Shown: in pieces, positions 55,687 to 64,000 of the stretch
Layout of the letters: every line of letters begins with the position of its first letter
Numbering within the stretch: the first letter of the stretch is position 1
Source of the DNA: Pseudomonas matsuisoli
Lineage (GTDB): Bacteria > Pseudomonadota > Gammaproteobacteria > Pseudomonadales > Pseudomonadaceae
Direction: 5' to 3'
DNA length: 64,000 bases
Assembly (NCBI RefSeq): GCF_014647635.1
Contig: NZ_BMPO01000003.1
Coordinates: 124,001 to 188,000, forward strand
Program-made: the position numbers and the translations under genes
The notes under the pieces: generated by a model
Databases searched by the model: none
What the model was told of the DNA's origin: nothing
The model's input: the letters and a program-made list of their open reading frames with translations, nothing else

Positions 55687-55875
55687 CCGCGCTGGCGGCG
55701 TATACGCCACGGCAGCCCGTCGATCTCCCGGTTGCGTGTCCGTACTGGCACTGTGCGTACGTACGATCGATCGTCATAATGCGGCGCGCGTCACACGTTC
55801 ACCGCTACCGACGTACCGTCTGTTACCTCTCGAACTATCGGACGGATTTCTTTCACCTGCCTTGTATTCTTTCCT

Positions 55876-57318
55876 ATGAAACGACTGCTTTTACTCGTCA
55901 TCGCTGGCCTTCTGCCCCTTTCCGCTCCCGCCCAAACATCCACGTCGAATGCCACGCTTCCCGAGAGCGTTCAGCAGATGTTGAAGTCCGCCAAGATAGG
56001 CAACGACGCACTGTCGGTGGTGACCCTGCCACTCTCTGCGCCCGGCATCGAAACCTACATCAACCCGGATGTATCGGTTAATCCGGCGTCTACCATGAAG
56101 CTCGTCACCACGTTCGCCGCACTGGAACTGCTCGGCCCGACCTATCAGTGGCGAACGGAGTTTTACACCGACGGCCAGGTCAAGAACGGTGTGCTGCACG
56201 GCAACCTGTACCTCAAGGGCGGCGGCGACCCCAAGCTGAACATGGAGCGGCTTTGGCTGCTGATGCGCGATCTTCGAAACAACGGTGTGAGTCAGGTCAC
56301 GGGTGACCTGATCATGGATCGCAGCTATTTCAAGCACCCGCAGTTGAAGCCGTTCAACGACGACGGTGACGACCCCTACAAGCCGTATCTGGTCGGTCCC
56401 GACTCGCTGCTGGTCAACCTTAAATCCGTGCGCATGATCGCGCGCAGCGAAGGCGGTACGGTCAGAGTGGTAAGCGAGCCGACACTCGATGGTGTTCGTA
56501 TCGAAAGTCGCATCACCTCCCTGCCCGCGGGCAAATGCAGCGAATATCCCGAGATCCGCTATAGCCCGGTCAGTGGCGTCGAGGGCGTCACCGTCATGGC
56601 TACCGGCAAATTGGCCGAGGGATGCAACGCGCAAGCCTACATGGCCCTTCTCGACCATCCGGGCTATGCCGCGGCCACGGTGCGGGCCATCTGGAAGGAG
56701 CTGGGCGGTACCCTGTTGGGCCGTAATCGCCTGGCAAGCGTACCGAGCGATGCGCGTCTGCTCGCGCGCGCCGTCTCGCCCGATGTCGTCGAGATCATTC
56801 GTGACATCAACAAGTACAGCAACAATACGATGGCGCAGCAGCTTTTCCTGAGCATCGGCGCGCGCTACCGCACCAGCGCAGATGCGGACGACTCGAAAGC
56901 CGCGCAACGGGTCATTCGCGACTGGCTCGCGCGCAAGGGAATCACCGCGCCGCATCTGGTACTTGAGAATGGTTCTGGGCTGTCTCGTGACGAACGCATC
57001 AGCCCACGGGAAATGGCGTTGATCCTACGGGCCGCATGGCGCAGCCCCTACGCGGCGGAGTTCATCAGCTCGTTACCCCTCGCCGGCATGGATGGCACGA
57101 TGCGCAGACGTCTACGCACCACCGAAATGCAGGGGCAAGCGCACATCAAGACCGGCACTTTGAACAATGTCCGGGCCATTGCGGGCTTCACCCGGGACCG
57201 CAACGGCAACAGTTGGGCGGTCGTTGCGATTCTTAACCATCCACGTCCATGGGGCGCTGCCGCAACGTTGGATCAGGTGTTGCTGGACGTCTATCGCGAG
57301 CCGAAGACCGGGCGATAA
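55876..57318 (+). CDS. dacB: D-alanyl-D-alanine carboxypeptidase/endopeptidase (PBP4)
   Basis: 480 residues with a Sec signal (MKRLLLLVIAGLLPLSAPAQ). Penicillin-binding motifs are all present: STMK at residues 72-75 (NPASTMKLVTTFAALELLG), SNN in INKYSNNTMAQQL, and KTG in AHIKTGTLNNV. It trims the terminal D-Ala and cleaves DD-crosslinks in the periplasm, and in Pseudomonas its loss signals to AmpC induction. A 190-base gap separates it from the FUSC gene. It precedes rlmL on the opposite strand. Confidence 0.95.
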   Translation: MKRLLLLVIAGLLPLSAPAQTSTSNATLPESVQQMLKSAKIGNDALSVVTLPLSAPGIETYINPDVSVNPASTMKLVTTFAALELLGPTYQWRTEFYTDGQVKNGVLHGNLYLKGGGDPKLNMERLWLLMRDLRNNGVSQVTGDLIMDRSYFKHPQLKPFNDDGDDPYKPYLVGPDSLLVNLKSVRMIARSEGGTVRVVSEPTLDGVRIESRITSLPAGKCSEYPEIRYSPVSGVEGVTVMATGKLAEGCNAQAYMALLDHPGYAAATVRAIWKELGGTLLGRNRLASVPSDARLLARAVSPDVVEIIRDINKYSNNTMAQQLFLSIGARYRTSADADDSKAAQRVIRDWLARKGITAPHLVLENGSGLSRDERISPREMALILRAAWRSPYAAEFISSLPLAGMDGTMRRRLRTTEMQGQAHIKTGTLNNVRAIAGFTRDRNGNSWAVVAILNHPRPWGAAATLDQVLLDVYREPKTGR

Positions 57319-57405
57319 GCGTGTTCGGTCAGGGAAACGTCGCCCCGAGCATTGGGGGCGGCGCACCCTGGGACTACCGCCACACGAGTGCGCCGCTTCT
57401 CCAGA

Positions 57406-59601
57406 TCAACCGCGCGTCGTGATCTTCCAGGCGCGGTGAATTTTCGGGTTACGCGCAAAATCTGGGTCCAGCGTCTGCCGACTGATTTCTTCGACCGCAT
57501 AACGCGTGCTTACATGCGGCTCCAGCTCGAAACGTCGGAAGTTGTTCGAGAAATAAAGCGTGCCCCCAGGCGCAAGCCTCGCCATTGCCCGATCGAGCAG
57601 CGAAACGTGGTCACGCTGTACATCGAACACGCCTTCCATCCGCTTCGAGTTCGAGAAGGTCGGCGGGTCGATGAAGATAAGGTCGTACTGTTCCCTGTCC
57701 TCGTCCAACCAGGCGACGACATCGGCCTGCACCAGCTTATGCTTGTCGGATAGGCCATTGAGCGACAGATTGCGTCGCGCCCAATCGAGATAGGTGCGCG
57801 ACATATCGACGCTCACCGTTTGCCGAGCGCCGCCCAGCGCCGCGTGGACGGTCGCCGTGCCCGTGTAGCAGAACAGGTTGAGGAAGCGTTTGCCGGAAGA
57901 TTCGCGTGCGATCCGTAAGCGCATGGCGCGATGATCGAGAAACAGGCCGGTGTCGAGATAGTCCGTCAGATTGACCAGTAGCCTGGCCTGCCCTTCGGTC
58001 ACTTCGAGGAAGCGTCCGGTATTGGCCTGACGCTCGTACTGGCGGGTTCCCCCCTGACGCTCGCGGCGCTTCACCACGACCTTGGCAGGATCGAGCTCGA
58101 GCGCTCGCGGGATTGCGGCCAGCGCATCGAGCAGACGCGCTTTGGCTTTTTCCGGGTCGATCGATCGCGGGGCTGCGTACTCTTGAACGTGTACCCAATC
58201 GCGGTAGCGATCCACGGCGACCGCATACTCGGGCATGTCCGCATCGTACAGTCGATAGCATTCGACGCCGTCTTTCTTCGCCCACTTGGCCAACTGCCGT
58301 GCATTCTTCTGCAGCCGGTTGGCAAACATCTGCGCACCTTCGGACAGGCGGGCTGGCGCTGTCGCATCTTCGGCGGGCTGCGTTTGCGGCGCGGCCGCCG
58401 CCTCGGGTCGCTCACGGTTACCAGTTACGAAGAACTCAGTTTGCACCTTGAAGAGCAGCAACTTGCAGGGCAGCGCGCCATTCCAAAACGCATATTGTTT
58501 GTAACTCCGTAGCCCCATGTGCTTACCCAGCTCCGGCGCGCCCGTGAACACAGCGGCCTCCCAACCGACGCATACGCGACGCAAACGCTCGCCAAGGTGC
58601 TGGTAGAGATAGAGCAGGCTCGCCTCGTCGCCCAGACGTTCACCATACGGAGGGTTACATATCACAAGGCCCGCCTGGTTGCGGTCAGGAGACGGCTCGA
58701 AGTTTGCCAACTCCCCCTGATACACCCTGATCCAATCGGCGAGCCCTGCCCGTTCGATATTGTTGCGTGCAGGGCCAATGAGACGTGGGTCCGCTTCGTA
58801 ACCGCGAATCCACAGCGGTGCGCGTGCGAGCCCCGCAGCGGCACGCTCAGCGGCCTCCTCCTTCAACCGGCTCCAGATCGCAGGCACATGGCCCAACCAA
58901 CGGCTGAATCCCCAATGCTCGCGTCGAATGTTCGGCGCAATGTCCGCTGCCATCAGGCCCGCTTCGACGAGAAAGGTACCCGCGCCGCACATGGGATCAA
59001 CCAGCGCACCGCCCTCGGCAGCGATTCGTGGCCACCCCGACCGGATCAGGACGGCCGCTGCAAGATTTTCCTTCAACGGTGCCGCACCTTGCTGAAGCCG
59101 ATATCCACGCTGGTGCAGACTCTGCCCGGACAGGTCCAGCGATAGCACGGCCTCTCCTCGGTCGAGGCGAACATGTATACGGAGATCTGGGCGAATCTTG
59201 TCGACCGACGGGCGCTGTCCATGACGCTCGCGCAACTGATCGACGATGGCATCCTTTACTTTCAGCGCGCCAAAGTGGGTATTGTCGATGCCCGAGCCCT
59301 GCCCACTGAATTCGATGGCGAGCGTACCCGTCGGGTCCAGATGCTCGCTCCAGTCGACTGTCCGTATGGCCTGATACAGTGTTTCCGCGTTCTCAACCGG
59401 GAAGCGCCCGAGCACCAGCAACACCCGATTGGCCAGCCGCGACCACAGGCATAACCGGTAAGCGGTCTCCATGTCGGCGACGCCTCTGACAGCGGCCGTC
59501 TGCTCCTTGGTCTCGTTCATACCAAGCGCGGTGGCTTCGTCTTTTAGGAGCCCTTCGAGGCCTTTGGGGCAGGTTAAAACCAATTCTTGCAATAGCGACA
59601 T
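57406..59601 (-). CDS. rlmL: 23S rRNA (guanine2445-N2)/(guanine2069-N7) methyltransferase RlmKL
   Basis: 731 residues, a fusion of two enzymes. The N-terminal half has a THUMP domain, then VDPMCGAGTFLVEAGLMAADIAPNI and NPPYGERLG (RlmL, N2-methylation). The C-terminal half has FLNLFCYTGTATVHAALGGA, then DLIFIDPPTFSNSKRMEGVFD (RlmK, N7-methylation). Both use SAM on 23S rRNA during 50S assembly. It is encoded opposite to dacB and divergent from rmf across 546 bases. Confidence 0.95.
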   Translation of the reverse strand: MSLLQELVLTCPKGLEGLLKDEATALGMNETKEQTAAVRGVADMETAYRLCLWSRLANRVLLVLGRFPVENAETLYQAIRTVDWSEHLDPTGTLAIEFSGQGSGIDNTHFGALKVKDAIVDQLRERHGQRPSVDKIRPDLRIHVRLDRGEAVLSLDLSGQSLHQRGYRLQQGAAPLKENLAAAVLIRSGWPRIAAEGGALVDPMCGAGTFLVEAGLMAADIAPNIRREHWGFSRWLGHVPAIWSRLKEEAAERAAAGLARAPLWIRGYEADPRLIGPARNNIERAGLADWIRVYQGELANFEPSPDRNQAGLVICNPPYGERLGDEASLLYLYQHLGERLRRVCVGWEAAVFTGAPELGKHMGLRSYKQYAFWNGALPCKLLLFKVQTEFFVTGNRERPEAAAAPQTQPAEDATAPARLSEGAQMFANRLQKNARQLAKWAKKDGVECYRLYDADMPEYAVAVDRYRDWVHVQEYAAPRSIDPEKAKARLLDALAAIPRALELDPAKVVVKRRERQGGTRQYERQANTGRFLEVTEGQARLLVNLTDYLDTGLFLDHRAMRLRIARESSGKRFLNLFCYTGTATVHAALGGARQTVSVDMSRTYLDWARRNLSLNGLSDKHKLVQADVVAWLDEDREQYDLIFIDPPTFSNSKRMEGVFDVQRDHVSLLDRAMARLAPGGTLYFSNNFRRFELEPHVSTRYAVEEISRQTLDPDFARNPKIHRAWKITTRG

Positions 59602-60147
59602 CAGGTATTCCTGGAAAAGTCAGTTTGGCTGGCTAATCGAAAAAGACGTCCGCCAGTCAGAAAAATAGAGAGGGCAACATGACCCATATGGAAAAAGATG
59701 ACGCCTTATACCCCTCCAGCGTCATCTTTCGGCGCTAAAAAAATCCACTTTAACGCGAATCGCATTGGCGCATACGGAGCAAGCAAGGCTCTCTTCGGTG
59801 ATGGCCTCGATCCTCCCCATCGCGCGGTTCAAGGGGTATTCACGTGCTAAAGGATGCGGTCGGTAAACGAACGATGGATCGCTCACTTCGTGACTCGACG
59901 TATCGTGTGGTCATTCTAGGCCACTCACCGATGACCACGTGCATCACAACTGCATTTCGTTCTTATGACAAAAAGATCGTTCACATGGCAGGTTTACTGG
60001 TTTAGAACTCAGTTAAGTCGCTGTCGCAATGGCGGCGGCAGATATGGGCTACGCCGGCAGCCCGTATCGCAGGCGATCCATTCGCCACGCCCAACCGGGC
60101 GAAATGCAACAAACGGGACAACAGTCATTACTAGAGGGCGATACCCT
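59602..60147. other. Long divergent leader region between rlmL and rmf
   Basis: 546 bases. It has a 19-codon plus-strand frame (59679-59738) behind AGAGAGGG and containing a perfect 11-bp inverted repeat (59694-59704 with 59719-59729), and a second perfect hairpin GTGGTCAT/ATGACCAC (59907-59914 with 59931-59938). The rmf promoter should lie in the right part. No larger reading frame is convincing; in-frame codons upstream of rmf are not part of the family. Confidence 0.6.
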
Positions 60148-60363
60148 ATGAGAAGACTCAAGCGTGATCCGTTGGAACGAGCATTTCTACGCGGCTATCA
60201 GCATGGCATACACGGAAAATCCCGGGATAATTGCCCTTTCACCCATCCCAATACGCGTCAAGCCTGGATCAACGGCTGGCGTGAGGGCCGAGGTGACAAT
60301 TGGGATGGACTGATCGGCACCGCCGGCATTCATCGACTAAACGAGTTAAGAGCTGTTGGCTGA
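60148..60363 (+). CDS. rmf: Ribosome modulation factor
   Basis: 71 residues from the ATG at 60148 (AGAGGG upstream). The conserved core is RRLKRDPLERAFLRGYQHGIHGKSRDNCPF and ARQAWINGWREGRGDNWDG, with small variation. It binds 70S ribosomes in stationary phase and dimerises them into 100S particles. It is flanked by rlmL and pyrD as in Pseudomonas. The open frame upstream back to 59965 is not coding. Confidence 0.95.
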   Translation: MRRLKRDPLERAFLRGYQHGIHGKSRDNCPFTHPNTRQAWINGWREGRGDNWDGLIGTAGIHRLNELRAVG

Positions 60364-60473
60364 CAGAGGATCGCGCTGACCTATTCATTCCGCATTCATT
60401 CAGCGACCAGCGCGCCCTACCCGGGCGTCGGGCCAAAAGCCCAGGGACTCCATATGGAGTCCCTTCCCTCCGA

Positions 60474-61496
60474 TCAAACCAAGCCTGCCGCTATCGCATC
60501 CACCGATTCCCGAATCAGATCCGGGCCGCGGTATACGAAGCCGGAATACAGCTGGACCAAGCTCGCGCCAGCCTTGATCTTTTCCGCCGCATGCGCGCCT
60601 TCGGTAATACCGCCCACCGCAATGATCGGTAGGGAACCGCCAAGCGTGTCAGCGAGCACCTTAACCGTATGCGTGCTCTTCTCGCGCACCGGCGCACCGG
60701 ATAAACCGCCTGCTTCGTTGGCATGCGCGAGCATCTCCACACCCTCTCTACTCAACGTGGTGTTCGTTGCGATGATTGCGTCCATGCCGGCTTCACGGAT
60801 CGCGATGGCGACCAAGGCTGTTTCTTCGTCGGTCATATCCGGTGCAATCTTGATCGCGACTGGCACACGCCGCCCGCGAGCCAACGCGAGTGCTTCCCGG
60901 CGAACGCTCAAGGATGCAAGCAACTGCTTTAGGGAATCACCGAATTGAAGGCTGCGCAGACCCGGTGTATTGGGCGAACTCACATTGACGGTAATGTAGC
61001 TTGCGGCGTCGTAGACACGGTTCAGACAGATCAGGTAATCGTCCTCGGCACGCTCGACGGGTGTGTCGAAATTCTTGCCGATATTGATTCCCAAGATCCC
61101 GTTGTAACGCGCGTTACCTACCCGCTGAAGCAAATAATCGACACCACGATTATTGAAGCCCATGCGGTTGATGATCGCGTCGGCCTGCGGCAACCGAAAC
61201 AGACGTGGCCGCGGATTGCCCGGCTGCGGACGAGGCGTGACCGTGCCGATTTCCACAAATCCGAAGCCAAGCCCGGCTAGGCCGTCAATTGCATCGCCAT
61301 TCTTATCCAACCCTGCCGCGAGCCCAACGGGATTGGGAAAGTCGAGCCCCATAACGGTCACCGGAAAGTTCGCCGGTTGCCGCACGAAGCGCCTGGCGAG
61401 CCCCAGGCGTCCGGCTGCACCGAGTAGGTCCAGCGTCAAGTCGTGGGATGTTTCCGGATTGAGCTTGAATAGCGCGTTTCGTGCCAGGCTGTACAT
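60474..61496 (-). CDS. pyrD: Dihydroorotate dehydrogenase (quinone), class 2
   Basis: 340 residues from the ATG at 61496 ([23 protein letters not shown]). The membrane-binding N-terminal helix is typical of class 2. FMN and substrate motifs include [46 protein letters not shown] (catalytic Ser) and [17 protein letters not shown]. It oxidises dihydroorotate to orotate with ubiquinone in pyrimidine synthesis. Convergent with rmf; the start is well defined by family even though the ribosome site is weak. Confidence 0.96.
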   Translation of the reverse strand: MYSLARNALFKLNPETSHDLTLDLLGAAGRLGLARRFVRQPANFPVTVMGLDFPNPVGLAAGLDKNGDAIDGLAGLGFGFVEIGTVTPRPQPGNPRPRLFRLPQADAIINRMGFNNRGVDYLLQRVGNARYNGILGINIGKNFDTPVERAEDDYLICLNRVYDAASYITVNVSSPNTPGLRSLQFGDSLKQLLASLSVRREALALARGRRVPVAIKIAPDMTDEETALVAIAIREAGMDAIIATNTTLSREGVEMLAHANEAGGLSGAPVREKSTHTVKVLADTLGGSLPIIAVGGITEGAHAAEKIKAGASLVQLYSGFVYRGPDLIRESVDAIAAGLV

Positions 61497-61871
61497 GAAG
61501 ACGTGGCTGCCAGAAATGAATGAGCGGCGATTATAACAGTGTCGCTCTTGGCTCGACCCTATCGTGAGACGGGCCAATAGGGGCACCGCCACGGTCACGG
61601 TATAAGTGCTTACAGCCGCAACACGAAGACCGATGGAACCATACGTATGCACGCAGGTCCGAAATTGCCTTGTCGATCATGTCGCCAGACATAGCCTCGC
61701 TTTACCGTAATGGTGTAGCGTCTCCACGGTATTCGGACCGCACATATCGAAATAGCCGTACGCGAACGGCTCGATGCGGCGGGAAGGCTTCCATCGAATC
61801 AAAGCAAGGACGCGTCACCGAGCCTCCTAGTGTTGCTCCGGCGCCAGACTCTGTCAGAGGATGAACGCATC
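61497..61871. other. Divergent gap between pyrD and the hypothetical gene
   Basis: 375 bases. It should hold the pyrD promoter near 61515-61550 (a GATTATAAC block) and the promoter of the right-hand gene. A 64-codon plus-strand frame at 61670-61864 has no ribosome site and is not called. No repeats or operators were recognised. Confidence 0.5.
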
Positions 61872-62747
61872 ATGAGTCTTCTTCCCTCGCGATTATCTGC
61901 CCGGTTTGGGTCCCTGGCGCAACGCCTCGGGCTTCAGCCTCAGACGCCTCGTCAAATCATGGAAACCGCAGGCCGGCTTCGTCTGCGCTTTCCTGCGCTG
62001 GGCAACGATATCACCAGCATCAACTGGTACAGTGGCACCCTTTGGCAACGCCTACATGAACTGCCTCACGGCGCGCTGGCAGGCCCTGTTCAAGAGGACA
62101 AAGCCGAAGCACGTGCCGCGCTCATCAGAACAATTAATCGTACATTCGACCAAGGCGTCGAGATCGATATAAAACGTATTCGAGGCGTCGTCTCCGATGA
62201 TGATGACCTCGATGCATTTCAGAGCTTCGACGCCTACCTTGCCAGCCGCGAAAAACGCAGCGTGCGCATTATCAGCTACAACGATTTTCAAAAAGCCCTT
62301 GCCCGCGCCCTACCCGGCGGAACGCAACACGTGAACGCATGGCAAGCCGGTTGGCGCGACGACGGGTTTTACGTTGGGGGTGTCAAAGATGTCGAAGCAC
62401 TGGCGAGCGCCGCGGTCTACGCTCGCCATCGGCAGCTAGACGTACCGCTCGTGTCAGACCTGACCTGCTACACGTTTTCCGACGCTGGCCTGCGCAATCT
62501 TGCAGCGCGGTACTACGTACTCGCGGTTGCCAGTGAAAGTTGGGGAAATCCCGAATTGCTATCGTTACTGGTCGAAAGTGGCATGCCGTATGCGCGACTA
62601 GCACCACTGGGCCGCACCGAAGCAGTCGAATACCTCATTCTTCCTCGGGAAAACCCGGAAGCGGCGGCCCTGGGTAAAGGGCTATTGCTGGCCGGCGCGA
62701 GCGATCTGGCAAGCCATCTGAGAGCACTAGCACTGGGCGATTTCTGA
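61872..62747 (+). CDS. Hypothetical protein (Pseudomonas-type, unknown family)
   Basis: 291 residues; ATG at 61872 with AGAGGA upstream. No signal peptide or membrane helix. Soluble alpha/beta character with AGWRDDGFYVGGVKDVEALASAAVYARHRQLDVPLVSDLTCYTFSDAGL and PYARLAPLGRTEAVEYLILPREN. I recall similar uncharacterised proteins in pseudomonads, but cannot give a domain or role. It stands between pyrD and the heme oxygenase, oriented toward the latter's convergent 3' end. Confidence 0.7.
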   Translation: MSLLPSRLSARFGSLAQRLGLQPQTPRQIMETAGRLRLRFPALGNDITSINWYSGTLWQRLHELPHGALAGPVQEDKAEARAALIRTINRTFDQGVEIDIKRIRGVVSDDDDLDAFQSFDAYLASREKRSVRIISYNDFQKALARALPGGTQHVNAWQAGWRDDGFYVGGVKDVEALASAAVYARHRQLDVPLVSDLTCYTFSDAGLRNLAARYYVLAVASESWGNPELLSLLVESGMPYARLAPLGRTEAVEYLILPRENPEAAALGKGLLLAGASDLASHLRALALGDF

Positions 62748-62830
62748 ACGTTACCGAGAACGACCTAGGACCGGCTAACAGCCGCATACCTTCGGTTACA
62801 TCGCGTATCTAGCCTGAAAGGATGGTGTGC

Positions 62831-63403
62831 TTACGGGCGCTCATGGGGCCTGTCCATGCCTTTACGAGCGGAAGCCAGGAACACTGAGAAACACCAGCGA
62901 ACACCTTCCAGCAACCGTTCCTGATCGAGCTCGGCGGACGCCGCCTCCAGTTGTTGCAGAAATTGCGGCCACAATGCGGTGTCTTGCCCGTGCGTCAGGT
63001 ACGCAAGCGGAGGCGGCTCATCGGCCTGCCAATCCGCGCCATTGCCCACCTGTCGTGACAGATAACGCGCACCTAATCGCGACCCTTCAAGCACATAGAG
63101 AATGCCCCACAGCGTCGCATCGTCGATCTCGACCGCAAGTGCATTAGCTTCTGGAGGTGCCGCCTCCAACGCACAGATATCTTCTGCGATGGCATGCCGA
63201 CGTCGACGCGCGTGCCAATCGGGCACGATACGATCGACACCCGCCTGCTCGATCGTCGGCTCGATTTGTGAAAGTGCCCACGCATGCGCCTGTAAAAAGC
63301 CAAGATAACCGTCACGTGTCGCCAGCGAATAGGACGAAAACGCCTGGTCGACGTCTTCGTGCAACGACGCACTTGCTTGCTTTAGAAAGGCCCGCGCGCT
63401 CAT
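62831..63403 (-). CDS. bphO: Heme oxygenase (biliverdin-producing, BphO type)
   Basis: 190 residues. The proximal heme ligand is His15 in SASLHEDVDQAF, and the LWGILYVLEGSRLGARYL helix with GSRLG is typical of the bacterial phytochrome-linked heme oxygenases. It cleaves heme to biliverdin, CO and iron. The start ATG lies directly after the kinase stop (TAAATG), so the two genes form an operon in which biliverdin could be the chromophore of the upstream kinase. An iron-acquisition role is the alternative. Confidence 0.85.
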   Translation of the reverse strand: MSARAFLKQASASLHEDVDQAFSSYSLATRDGYLGFLQAHAWALSQIEPTIEQAGVDRIVPDWHARRRRHAIAEDICALEAAPPEANALAVEIDDATLWGILYVLEGSRLGARYLSRQVGNGADWQADEPPPLAYLTHGQDTALWPQFLQQLEAASAELDQERLLEGVRWCFSVFLASARKGMDRPHERP

Positions 63404-64000
63404 TTACGACTCCCGTTTACCCACTGCATTATTCAGCGCCTGGCTTAATTTTTCCGCGAGTTCGTCGCCACGATAGGGCTTTTGCACGATAAGCGTATCG
63501 TTACAGGCAAAGCCTTCGATCTCGGCATAGCCGGTGACGAATACGATGGGCAGGGCCGGATATGACTGGCGTACCAGTTCTGCCAACTCCCCGCCGTTCA
63601 TACCCGGCATCGCAAAATCGGCAAGCAGGAGATCGACCGTCTCATCCAGTAGCTTCAATGCTGCACTCGCGCTGTCAGCTTCGATCACCTGATACCCAAA
63701 GGTATCCAGCATCAGTGCAGTCACCTCGCGCACACTTGCATCGTCATCGACGAGAAGCACCGTGTGCTGACGTCCATCGCTCAGCGTTCGATCAGGTTCG
63801 ATGTCGACGGCGCATGCCTGGTTCAACCCGTTGCGGACGCAAGGCAGATAGACATTGACAGTGGTGCCAACGCCGACCTCCGTGAAAATCCTTGCACCGC
63901 CCCCTGATTGCTTGGCGAACCCGAACACTTGCGCAAGCCCAAGTCCCGAGCCTTTACCGACTTCCTTCGTGGTGAAGAACGGCTCGAATGCCTTGGCCAG
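63404..64000 (-). CDS. Hybrid histidine kinase, C-terminal part (possible bacteriophytochrome; cut by window end)
   Basis: 198 residues of the C-terminus are visible. They begin within the HATPase domain: FEPFFTTKEVGKGSGLGLAQVFG covers the F and G2 boxes. A receiver domain follows (VLLVDDDASVREVTALML, phospho-Asp in LLLADFAMPGMNGGEL, VTGYAE, and VQKPY with the switch Lys). The N-terminal sensor lies beyond base 64000, so the phytochrome identity rests on the adjacent bphO-type gene. A GTG or ATG start cannot be given. Confidence 0.8.
   Translation of the reverse strand: MAKAFEPFFTTKEVGKGSGLGLAQVFGFAKQSGGGARIFTEVGVGTTVNVYLPCVRNGLNQACAVDIEPDRTLSDGRQHTVLLVDDDASVREVTALMLDTFGYQVIEADSASAALKLLDETVDLLLADFAMPGMNGGELAELVRQSYPALPIVFVTGYAEIEGFACNDTLIVQKPYRGDELAEKLSQALNNAVGKRES

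Noticed and set aside
61670..61864. 64-codon plus-strand frame in the pyrD gap
   Set aside because: No ribosome site or conserved pattern.

Overview
The window looks like chromosomal DNA of a Pseudomonas sensu lato gammaproteobacterium. The evidence is gene order and repeats. smc-zipA-ligA are adjacent, and a DUF883/YqjE/YqjK trio is followed by dgt, a FUSC-type membrane gene, dacB, rlmKL, rmf and pyrD, which is the order I recall from P. aeruginosa and relatives. BolA and DUF2059 genes sit next to an iron-type fumC. Several gaps carry Pseudomonas-type REP/REPIN hairpins. No phage, insertion sequence, plasmid or CRISPR signature was seen. The species cannot be named from this window.

Layout. 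1-838 is the 3' end of a secreted GH5 cellulase-like gene with a Thr/Pro linker and an unrecognised C-terminal module. 890-5121 holds a LysR regulator divergent from an aldo/keto reductase, a PanE-like reductase and a beta-propeller lactonase. 5287-7511 is a convergent pair, a SulP anion transporter and a TauE/SafE permease. 7608-14840 is a one-strand D-amino-acid utilisation cluster: LysR regulator, N-carbamoyl-D-amino-acid hydrolase, D-amino-acid transaminase, peptide-type binding protein, N-acyl-D-amino-acid deacylase and DadA-like dehydrogenase. These genes would free D-amino acids from carbamoyl or acyl caps and turn them into 2-oxo acids. 14841-15352 is a gap with a 90-bp tandem direct repeat.

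15353-22274 is ligA, zipA and smc. 22741-26297 is guaD, selD and mnmH; the last two form a selenium route to tRNA 2-selenouridine. 26494-33066 is a second TauE/SafE permease and a translationally coupled tripartite RND efflux operon. 33505-36462 is a small conserved protein, hexR and the divergent zwf, with a HexR-type operator between them. 36560-38993 is bolA, a DUF2059 gene and fumC with a Fur-like site. 39249-47502 holds pap, mnmC, a SlyB-like lipoprotein, pdxH, an OmpA-like lipoprotein, tRNA-Val(GAC), puuB and a lone receiver protein.

47755-51743 is an accessory-looking stretch with the most unusual gene of the window: a 150-residue protein at 48335-48787 that reads as two RsmN/RsmF-type CsrA domains in one chain, with a perfect CRP/Vfr-type palindrome upstream. 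A GAF-EAL protein lies convergent to it, followed by a small membrane protein and an EstB-like serine hydrolase. 51926-61496 is the conserved housekeeping block ending in rmf and pyrD. 61872-64000 has a hypothetical protein, a heme oxygenase and the C-terminal part of a hybrid histidine kinase, plausibly a bacteriophytochrome module.

Start codons were moved inward from the longest reading frame wherever a Shine-Dalgarno sequence or family N-terminus supported it. All functional calls are by motif and remembered family resemblance; no search was run.
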